Shown: positions 55,989 to 64,000 of the stretch, piece after piece
How positions within the stretch are numbered: the first letter of the stretch is position 1
Layout of the letters: the number at the start of each line of letters is the position of its first letter
NCBI GenBank assembly: GCA_032629725.1
Contig: JAFEVB010000015.1
Location: 558,001-622,000, forward strand
Direction: 5' to 3'
DNA: 64,000 nucleotides
DNA from: Gremmenia infestans
Lineage: Eukaryota > Ascomycota > Leotiomycetes > Helotiales > Hamatocanthoscyphaceae
The notes under the pieces: generated by a model
What the model saw: the letters and a program-made list of their open reading frames with translations, nothing else
The model's database searches: none
What the model was told of the DNA's origin: nothing
Position numbers and translations under genes: made by a program

Positions 55989-57667
55989 CTAGTCGACTAG
56001 AATTTTAGCCTCTAGTTCAGAGAAATGCTGAAAGAAGGATTCGAATAATCTGATTCCATGTTCGACATCATATACACCTGCACATTCTCGAATGCTGTGC
56101 ATAGAAAGCTGTGGATTTCCCAGATCTAATGTTCTTGTACCCAGAGCTGCGGACAGCATGGGGCCAATTGTGCTGCCGCATGAAGAATCGTTGCGCACGA
56201 CAAATAACTGAAGTGGTACGCCGTTGGAAGTCGCAGAGTCCTCGCTCGGCTTCGCTCTGCGGGCAACTTCCTGGAGAAGGACAATTCCTGGAGAGTTTGT
56301 TGCATAGCGCTGATTCGCATTGATCTTGATTACGGTCCCTTTATTCATCTCTGGTCGATGGTCTGGTTCATATTTTTGGGTGTAATTTGGGTTCACCGAG
56401 TGTGCCATATCAGCGGAAATGAGGAATGAGGTTGCGAGGCTTTGCTCGTAAGCAGTAGCAACGTCAATATCTGCTTCCCTGTAAATCTTTTCGTAAGACG
56501 TATCCGAACCTGAGTCGTGGTGCGCTGGAAGTACCGCTAGTCTTCGAAGTACTGCTGGAAGTAAATTAGAAGCGGCACCATGCGCTGATGTACTACCAAT
56601 TTCTTCATGATCAAAGCACGTAATGAGACGGATAGAAGATTCGCCTTCAAGGGCCGTCGGAGAGGAAAGGGACTCGATGAGACCTTCGACAGCGCAGTAT
56701 GTCATCCCTAGATTGTCTAGTCGAGCAGAGAATATCATTTCGTTGTTTATTCCTCCGATGCAGGATTTTTGGGTATCATATAGCACCACCTCGAAATCGA
56801 CAAGATCTTCAACATCAACTCCTGCATGCTCCGCGATAAGTTCAACAACATATGGGTGATGACGATCTGAAAGGGCCTCGAGGGGGCGGAATTCCTGCTC
56901 GCTATCTGATATCTTTTCATCAACAGCCTCTTTCGCGCCCGTTCTGTTGAGTTCAGCCGCCACTAGGCCTGCAATTGGGAACAGCTCAGTCTCCTTGTTG
57001 GGGTCGAAGACGGAAGACCGATCGAGATGGATGGCTAGCGTAGGGATTCGAAGAATGGGCCTGTCCACTTTCACAAGCTTCTGGACGTAGTTACCCTTGC
57101 CATCCTTAACCATAGCTCTTCCTGCAATGCTCAGATCTCGATCAAACCATGTATGCCAAATCCCCCCACCATATGTCTCTACTCCGACTTGTACGAACCC
57201 AGCCCGGTCTTCTTGCTCACAGGCTTAATGCGGAGGCAAGGAGAGTCTGTGTGCGCTCCAATCATGGCAATTGGATTGCCAGACTTCCAATTTTTGCCAA
57301 TGCCAAATGCAACTATTGATGATCCGTTTCGTGTGAGGTAGTATTTGCCGCCGGGCTTAAGAGAGGAAGACCAGCTATCCCGCTCCTTGATCTCTTCGAA
57401 TCCAGCTTGAAGGAGGCGCTGGATAGCAGAATGAACAGCATGGTAAGCTGGAAGGATGTTAGGTCAAGGTTCCTAGGATAGGCAAACCAAGATATACGCA
57501 CGGGTAGGGGAGGCATTAAGGAAATCGATGAAGTCGTGTGCCTTGGCAACAGATGCGGAGACCTTGGAGGACATTGTGGTTGTGGGAGTGATTGAATAAG
57601 ATCTTAGGAGTACACTTGGAACAGCGGAACAGCTGAGGCAGAAGATTCGAGAGGAGCTTCTTAACAT
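55989..57667 (-). pseudogene. Aspartyl aminopeptidase (M18) with one-base frameshift
   Basis: Homolog of M18 aspartyl aminopeptidase (DNPEP/Ape4), a two-zinc dodecameric enzyme removing N-terminal Asp/Glu. Exon 57667-57502, a 54-nt intron, then 57447-55989. Seen: IAMIGAHTDSPCLRIKPV, VETYGGGIWHTWFDRDLS, ITCFDHEEIGSTSAHGA, ISADMAHSVNPNYTQKY and SMHSIRECAGVYDVEHG. Between KKTGLG and FVQVGVETYGG the frame breaks at about 57195-57201: the run CTGGGTTC has one G too few, and the first frame stops soon after. Exon 2 is accordingly one base off a multiple of three. Everything else is intact and the metal ligands are present, so this is either a very recent mutation or a sequencing error at a G run. 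The start at 57667 adds a presequence-like MLRSSSRIFCLSC; MSSKVSAS at 57574 is the alternative. Confidence 0.85.
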
Positions 57668-58505
57668 TTAAACTCAGAGAGAGTTGTGTCTGTGTTAGTG
57701 AAGTCGTCGGCGGTCAAAGCAACAAGTACCGGCCCGCACTAGTCCAAATCGGACATTTGAAGATCCGATATCAACACCTCTGTTGTACTGGTCGTAAATA
57801 CTACCCCGTGTAATTGGCACATATGATAATATAATACCCTATCGCAAGCTAGGAATGAAAGACTTCCCGCACAAGGAACACTTTTGCGTATTTACATATA
57901 ATAATGATTGGCCGGGTGATTGGGGGCATTTGAGTGAACATCAGTAATTCTTTTGAAGAATTATACAGTAGCAGCTTGCACGCCACCCAATAGAGAGGTA
58001 AAGGTAATAATGGTTGATTCTTCAAGAAGTCCTGCTTCAACACTACCTGCCACACCTGCTTTGTGCCTCCGAAATCCTTATAATACTGCCTCAATGTTCA
58101 CACATGCCCCTAGACATAAATCACCGACCAATGCTCCTGTCGCACCTAATTCGTGATGCCACATCCCTCATCCCTAGCACCTTTTCATCCAATACAGTGT
58201 CCGCCAAATGCACCATCATGCCGAGTCTATAACCAAACCCTTTTTCCATCCAAGAACCCATTTATGCAACACCAGAAGTATGCCCCACAGAAATATACAA
58301 ACGAGAGCAAGAATAGTAGTACAGCGCCGTCTTTCTTTTCCTGCAAGCGTGCCAGCTGCTCAAGTCACCAAAAATCCATCTACAACCCAAACAAAAGAAA
58401 TACATAGTATCGTGATGATTCATGAAATACAGATGCTCTATCATCTGTTGTAGAATATCTACTCGCACCTTTTCGCGAATGTGCAATTCTTCTATTTCCA
58501 AGACC
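57668..58505. other. Intergenic, 0.8 kb
   Basis: Promoter of the aspartyl aminopeptidase gene on the left and the 3' flank of the Ser-rich protein gene on the right. Short overlapping frames exist, without motifs. No gene called. Confidence 0.45.
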
Positions 58506-61088
58506 TTAAACTTGAGGGAATAGCATGTACCCGGCCTTCTTTTTCCCACCCGGAGTAGATCCAGTAAGAGTTAACGTCGATGCTCTTGCTCTGCCCTTTT
58601 CTCGCGCTGAGTGACTGACCACCGGAGCCGAACTTTTTCTTCCATGAACTTGCCCGTGGGTCTTCCCTTGCTTAGTTGTATCGATGAAAGATTCTGCAAC
58701 TGGGCTGAGAGTAGAGTTTTCGTCAACAAGTTCTGACCGAGTTGCTGGAGGGATCTGGGGTGAAAATTGGCTGATATTCTCTGGAACGCGTGCTTCTGGA
58801 ACAAGAGACTTATAGCGACGATGCGGCGTAGGAACAAAGTCTGAAACTTGTACAACTAAATCCTCACCTTGGTTTGGTGCTGCGGTATCACTACCAAGAT
58901 CTCCGGTATCTGGCTTATTCTCAAGCCTCCATGCTGCAGAGGGGACGAGATCCGGGAGCGACGATGCAGATCCTATACTGCGGTGGGTTTCGTTGATTGA
59001 GGTCTGACTCAAGAACATCGCTGAATCTTTGCTGTTTCTCGAATTGGTCGCTGAAAGGCGAGTGCTAGAAGAGCTGCGGGCCGAACCACGAGAGAAGTTT
59101 GACGAGCGATACGAGACAATACTGGACGATGTCTCATCCGATGGTGATATATAATGACAGTAAGGCTCCTGCTGCCCAAAGACTGCCGCCGACGTAGAGT
59201 GATTGCTACCATATTGGTCACAGTACAAGCTATCCTGCTCCATTTGTGAACGAAAGTCGGTAGGGATCAAAAGTGACGGCGACAAATTGAAACCATGAGA
59301 CTCCTTGAAAGAGGATGCGTAAGACGATCGAATAGGGTTTGGCTGTAGGAAGGCGGCAGGGGAACGCAGGTCGGAAGAGACTGCTGATATATTTGACATG
59401 GGGGACAGTTCAGGTACCTCGTAGGCAGATGGTACGATGAGGCTCGGGCGGAAGCGTCCATGGTAGGTGGAACGATTATCATCTTCGAGGTGTAGATCCA
59501 TTTGCGGTTGAGGGGTGAGGGATGGAGCTTCCACTGTGACATTCTGTTCCTCAACCCACTGGTAATCACAATCCGCTTCTATCTCATTCTCGTAGCAATA
59601 GTCAATGTCTTTTTCCCAGTCTTGGTCGAAACGGAAGCCAGGTGACAAAGGAGATCTTCGTAGAGCAGAGGCGCGACTAGAGAGCCCGGGAAGCAGGACC
59701 GTGGACGCTCGAATATCTTGCACTTGTTCATAAGTATTGGACTGAAGCGATGGAACTGATCGGGACGATCTCAATTCTGAACTGGTTCTTGACACTTTCA
59801 TAGTTTCTTCCTCTTCCTCTTTCACGTCGGTAAGCTCCATTGCACACTTCCCCGCCAAAGGTGTTGTCAGAGGCCAGGAATCATCTCCAGGGGGCGTCAA
59901 GGCATGTAATAGTTCATGATCTGGTACATGCTCTGGTTGCTCAAATATGAGTGGGTGATCAAAGGGTGCTGGTCTTTGAAATGCTCCAGCAGTTCGTGGA
60001 CGCTCAATACTTGAACTATATACAGGGTCAAATGTATCAAAAAGAACTGAAGCCGTCCGAGACGAGGTTCTCGGCGGCAATGCCATTGGGCAGGTAGGCG
60101 ACAAAGGTGAACGTGGAGGGCGGGGGGGAGCAACTCTCAAGTTGTCATGAGACTTTGCAAGAGGAACTGGACGCTGAGGGGGACTCAAAGATTTGCGAAG
60201 TACACCTCGTTGCCGTCGACCCTGGGGAGAAGTGTTGGGAGTTTTCTCAGGAGGGGTGCTGAGAGCTTCAGAGGAAAAATTGTTAAAGTGTAGGTCCTGG
60301 ACTTTGATCTCTTTCAGTTCCCCGTGCGCGGGGGTTTGAGATGCGCGAATAGCAGAGAATTCCGAAACTAGTTCCATGCGGCTGGATCGTGCTAAATCAG
60401 GTAAATGATCTTGGCGAGTATGGGTAACATGTTGGAAGTTGAATGGCTCAGAGATAGATGGCCACCTTCGTCCTTCTTGGGTGCGCGGAGGGGAATTATG
60501 CAGCGCGCCTTGACGGGATCCGTGTCCTGTCCCATGGTAATGCTCCGCAGCGGACTCTTCTTCAGAGATTCCTTCTGGAAAAATAAATGGCGACGGCAAG
60601 TTTCCCAAAGAGTTATCCCTTCTCGACTTCCTTCCACTCCTGGAGAATAGAGAGCCAAGCTTTTGGAGGCTCTCAGGTCTTTCGCGTGGCGATGGCATAC
60701 CGCTGGTATTTGACCTTACAGATGATTTTCGAGACAAATTCTCGGTCGAGGCGTAGGCAGACTCGCGTGAGCGGAAGGACGACGCCCCAGAAGATAATGT
60801 ATTGGTCCTCGAATTGTTCCCAAAAATCGAACTCCTTTTCATCTGTTCGGTATAGGCACGTATACGTTCGGGCGAAGGCGGGCCATCGATAGCTGGCTCG
60901 AGGGAGTCTGCAGAGGAACCAAGTGAAGAATCATTCTTTGTATGACTTTTGGTGGTATTGACGGAATACATTGTAGAAGCGGCGGCCGCCCTCCCAGAAC
61001 TGTTCAAACTGAACATCTTGAAATTGCAAGTCCCGAACTTGAGTATCAAGTTGAAGACGAGTACAGCAGTGGGGGAGGGTTTGGCCAA
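58506..61088 (-). CDS. Large Ser/Pro-rich fungal protein of unknown function
   Basis: Uninterrupted frame of 860 residues. The likely true start is the ATG at 61016 (MFSLNSSGRAAAASTMYSV), giving 836 residues; the first 24 residues of the longer frame look non-coding in style. The protein is disordered, with Ser, Pro, Arg and acidic patches: PPSPERIRAYTEQMKRSSIF, SLGNLPSPFIFPEGISEEES, RSPLSPTCPMALPPRTSSR and RSPLSPGFRFDQDWEKDIDY. Many SP and SxR sites suggest phosphoregulation. The C-terminus ends KKKAGYMLFPQV. There are no membrane segments or catalytic motifs. Conservation in related fungi is assumed, not shown. A cytoskeletal or signalling scaffold is possible but unproven. Confidence 0.75.
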   Translation of the reverse strand: MAKPSPTAVLVFNLILKFGTCNFKMFSLNSSGRAAAASTMYSVNTTKSHTKNDSSLGSSADSLEPAIDGPPSPERIRAYTEQMKRSSIFGNNSRTNTLSSGASSFRSRESAYASTENLSRKSSVRSNTSGMPSPRERPESLQKLGSLFSRSGRKSRRDNSLGNLPSPFIFPEGISEEESAAEHYHGTGHGSRQGALHNSPPRTQEGRRWPSISEPFNFQHVTHTRQDHLPDLARSSRMELVSEFSAIRASQTPAHGELKEIKVQDLHFNNFSSEALSTPPEKTPNTSPQGRRQRGVLRKSLSPPQRPVPLAKSHDNLRVAPPRPPRSPLSPTCPMALPPRTSSRTASVLFDTFDPVYSSSIERPRTAGAFQRPAPFDHPLIFEQPEHVPDHELLHALTPPGDDSWPLTTPLAGKCAMELTDVKEEEEETMKVSRTSSELRSSRSVPSLQSNTYEQVQDIRASTVLLPGLSSRASALRRSPLSPGFRFDQDWEKDIDYCYENEIEADCDYQWVEEQNVTVEAPSLTPQPQMDLHLEDDNRSTYHGRFRPSLIVPSAYEVPELSPMSNISAVSSDLRSPAAFLQPNPIRSSYASSFKESHGFNLSPSLLIPTDFRSQMEQDSLYCDQYGSNHSTSAAVFGQQEPYCHYISPSDETSSSIVSYRSSNFSRGSARSSSSTRLSATNSRNSKDSAMFLSQTSINETHRSIGSASSLPDLVPSAAWRLENKPDTGDLGSDTAAPNQGEDLVVQVSDFVPTPHRRYKSLVPEARVPENISQFSPQIPPATRSELVDENSTLSPVAESFIDTTKQGKTHGQVHGRKSSAPVVSHSAREKGRARASTLTLTGSTPGGKKKAGYMLFPQV

Positions 61089-64000
61089 CTATAAACGCGG
61101 CGCAACAGGGTAGCCAGACTTGGGTATACTCTATTACCCCTGGGAAACCATGGATGAATTGTCCCAAGCGAGTTCACAAATATAAAAGGTTATTATTGTA
61201 GTGTTGAACGCAGCAGGCACGAGAACTGAACTTGTATTGACACTGAAAATCGGCTGCTGGGACAGTATGGCTTCGGTCAATCGCTTCTTCGAATTTGCTT
61301 TCGAGGGCGTTTGGTGGCTAGAAAGTCAAATTAGTCTGTGCCAATTGTGTTCAAGAGTCGTGTAGAATAAAGTAATTTTCCCCGTGATATTAATATATAG
61401 GCCAAGGTTCACTCGCGTCGCGTGTCCCAATTGGGACCTCCTTCCTACTGCGCATACTCTACTATAGGTAGGAATTTAAGAAGCTCTTGATAAAGGTTAC
61501 GTACTCTGGAAGTTCGAAGTTGTTGACTTCAATATATTGTGCATGAAGTACCTTCTGGTTGGCTTTCACCCAGGTACTGGTGAATATCTTGGGCGAGTTT
61601 CTAGTGTTGGTTGGTGATAAGGCTGGCTTGGCTTGAGCTGTTTCCTTGTTGGAAGCTGCAGTGAAGACGATGCATATAGAGCAATAAGCCTTCGTTCATG
61701 CAACGACAGAAGCAGGAACTGAGACCGAATTGAGACCCGTATTCGCCTCGCTGGCCGCCACAAATATATAGGGGCAAAGATGGCAGCAGGCAATGCTCGC
61801 TCCGTTGGTGGAGGATTTAGGAGAGGAGGAGAGGAGGAGAGGAGGAGAGAAGGTTCGTCGGTGATGAATAATGAATTGAAGATATTTACGGGAGAGGCAT
61901 GGGCTTGGTGATAAAGACGCAGACAATTCTTTTTTGGGTGGAGGTGGAAGGGAAAGGACCCAATCCAATACTTAGACCCCAGCACCGACCAGCATGAGCT
62001 CCGAATGCTTGGGGGGTTAATCGACGTCCAGGGGAACCCTGTTGATAAACGATATGCCTTCCCCTTCAGATGTTCCATCAGCGTGCCTCGTGCATAATTT
62101 ACCATACCTTGTAGGGAGCTAGGGTACTCCGTGATAATAATTGCAAATAAAGGCCAAATGCCCTCGAGATTGCCTCTCCTTGATTGGCCAATTCGCTGTA
62201 ATCCCGCAAGAGAGGCGCGTTGATTCGCTCAACAACCCCCCTGTTTCTCGTGGAAGCTAACGGTGCTGGCCTTACTGTATGTGTATATAAATAAGCTGCG
62301 TACGGAGCAGGTAGATATGTAGATCGCCGTTGACTTGGACGCGCCGCAACGACATCCCACGTCTAGATCCCTCCCGACGAGGATACACTGTGCAGTGTGC
62401 ACACACGGTACGGTGCCTACCCTACCCTACCATTGTCGGTACAACTCGACTCAACTCAACTCAACTCAAGCACATGCCCCGAACGTGTGAACAATGGCGG
62501 GTTGAACATGGAACAGGGTTTTACCGGGGAAGAGGTGCACGTAGCCGTCCGTCCACGAAAACGAACAGCTCTGGATAGAGGCTGAATACCAACCCGTTTT
62601 GGCCGTGCCGTTGTACGTCTATTGAACACAGCATGTACCGGTACATCTCTGCTCTAAACTGTAGCATCGGTTCTTCCGTACCTAGATACCTCTTCATCGG
62701 ACGATTGCACTTACGTAGATGGGGGGCTGCTGAGGTATTTCCGTCTAAAAAGGCCCAACTCTCCACCAAAGAGCGAAGTGGAAAGGTGCCTCGGGTGCAA
62801 AGCTTGCGGAAGAGGCGCAGAACTCGCGTAGAATTATGTTGCTTGGCATAAAGAGTACTAGTAGTCAGCCGTTATGCAATAAAATACCATGACCTTACAG
62901 ATATTAATAGTTCTATTTGCTTGTTTACGCCTGCATTTAAATAATATATGAAAAGTCGTTGCCTTTGACTAAACAGACCGGAACTATAGAATCACAACGA
63001 CCCAGCCACTTGGGCCTAGTTTTCGCCGATACTCCTGCCGTAGCCGCGATGGATTTCTGGGGTAGGGGTCGGGTCTCACTCAACGCGGCCTACAACGGTT
63101 AGACATTTCGAACCAGGTACATCCTGTCCTCTCGCCATGATGGTGGAACGTCCGTTCCCAAGATTCGTTCCCAAGGCTGAAAAGACGATTGCAGTGGGCT
63201 GCGGTGGTCGCAGAGAGGGGGGAGCTGCCTCACTATCTCACACCGTCTTACGATCTCTGTACTGTACCTGCCTCCACAGCTACCCAGCTACAATACACTG
63301 GTCCCTCCCTACCCAAGGTAGAAGAAACCCTACCTACCTACCTGCCGACCTACCTTGTACAGCAATCCTGTAGAAAACCGTAGTTCCTATTGGCAGCTAT
63401 CTTGTTGGTACAATGTAATATCTTAGGCTCATGCACAAGTCAAAAGGCACAACACATTTCTTTCCTTCCCAAAATCTCACCTCAAAAGGGGAAACTGATG
63501 CTGTGAATGGAGCTCGATTGTGGAGTTGAGGTGCGAATGCGAGTCCTCGCCGTCCTCCCCTGGCCCACTTTAGATGCATTACGACTCTACGAAGAGGACC
63601 TGAAAGATCTAGCTCATGCAATGCCAGGGGCGTGCTTCCTTCCACCCATTATTCAGGGAATATAGAAAGCATGCGTGCAGTCCGTACATGTAAGTGAAGA
63701 TCGTGGAGGAATATATGTATGCAGAGGCCTTTATGCCCGTTATTCAAAAGCCGGAAAAACCAGCCAGTACGAAAAAACAAATCACGAACTTGACGCGAGA
63801 CTTCTCGGCTTCTTGCGCGCCTCGGACCCTTTCATTGGATGTTGGCACGGGACGGGGATGTTTGTTGTTTTTGCGGTCCGCTCCGAACAGGATCAACTTG
63901 CAGGTGAAGAGTTATAGGACGGGATGGTCTTTTGCTGGGAAGAAGGCTCACAGGTACACCGCCTATACGTAAAGTTATATATTCGGTTATGGCTTGATAT
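61089..64000. other. Right-end intergenic region, no gene recognised
   Basis: About 2.9 kb. The part next to 61089 holds the promoter of the Ser-rich gene. A minus-strand frame at 61566-62105 is Ser/Leu/Pro-rich without motifs and was not called. An ACTCA run lies at about 62449-62468 and TACC-rich stretches near 63320-63355. Any gene at the far right may be cut by the window edge. Confidence 0.4.
62449..62468. repeat. ACTCA pentamer run
   Basis: About four copies of CTCAA/ACTCA in an intergenic region. Low information. Confidence 0.8.

Noticed and set aside
61566..62105. Minus-strand 179-codon frame upstream of the Ser-rich protein gene
   Set aside because: Ser/Leu/Pro-rich from pyrimidine tracts, no motif; more likely promoter or leader sequence.
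1..64000. Secondary-metabolite gene cluster (transcription factor, hydroxylase, alcohol oxidase, membrane protein)
   Set aside because: No polyketide, peptide or terpene synthase backbone is present, and the candidate members are spread among housekeeping genes.

Overview
The window is a piece of a filamentous ascomycete (Pezizomycotina) chromosome. The evidence is short spliced introns (mostly 44-60 nt, GT..AG, with CTAAC/CTGAC-like branch sites), long intergenic spaces with no operons, a combined C2H2 plus Zn2Cys6 transcription factor, fungus-only families (AIM3/BBC1, DUF2235, fatty alcohol oxidase), and an AT-rich block at the left end with the look of repeat-induced point mutation (RIP). 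Protein style suggests Leotiomycetes, but this is inference only.

Layout. 1-1500: AT-rich RIP-type block, no genes. 2149-5464(-): zinc-finger transcription factor. 6105-7436(-): conserved protein with a poly-Tyr N-terminus. 7437-10979: gene-poor, with microsatellites. 10980-12148(-): sphinganine C4-hydroxylase (SUR2), divergent from TCTP at 12955-13766(+). 14124-14901(-) and 15809/15887-16831(-): two BTB/POZ genes in tandem, the second with an in-frame TAG. 17411-20145(-): AIM3/BBC1-like actin-patch protein. 21272-22479(+): sideroflexin. 24333-26675(+): LAMMER kinase. 27232-30132(+): long-form tRNase Z. 30398-31741(-): fungal protein of unknown function. 32713-33237(+): small Cys-containing orphan. 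33994-36245(-): DUF2235 hydrolase with nine exons. 37784-39676(-): polytopic membrane protein with AT-hook-like tail. 40071-40766(+): Arl3/ARFRP1 GTPase. 42570-43764(-): FYVE protein. 46639-49252(+): long-chain alcohol oxidase. 50374-51738(-): APH-type kinase. 53427-53639(-): possible 70-residue gene. 55989-57667(-): M18 aspartyl aminopeptidase carrying a one-base frameshift. 58506-61088(-): Ser-rich protein. 61089-64000: nothing recognised.

Most genes are ordinary housekeeping functions: tRNA 3' processing, vesicle traffic (Arl3, FYVE), actin patch, lipid hydroxylation and oxidation, peptide turnover, kinase signalling. They look like independent transcription units rather than a pathway. 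No polyketide or peptide synthase backbone, CRISPR array or intact transposon was seen. All exon junctions were placed by eye from splice consensus, reading phase and family similarity; total coding length was checked to be a multiple of three in every spliced model. The only model that fails is the aspartyl aminopeptidase, which is why it is reported as frameshifted. The most unusual items are that frameshift, the TAG inside the second BTB gene, the membrane protein with AT-hook-like motifs, an R/E-rich possible extra exon of the DUF2235 gene, an 85-bp tandem duplication behind the FYVE gene, and a long overlapping upstream ORF in the kinase leader.
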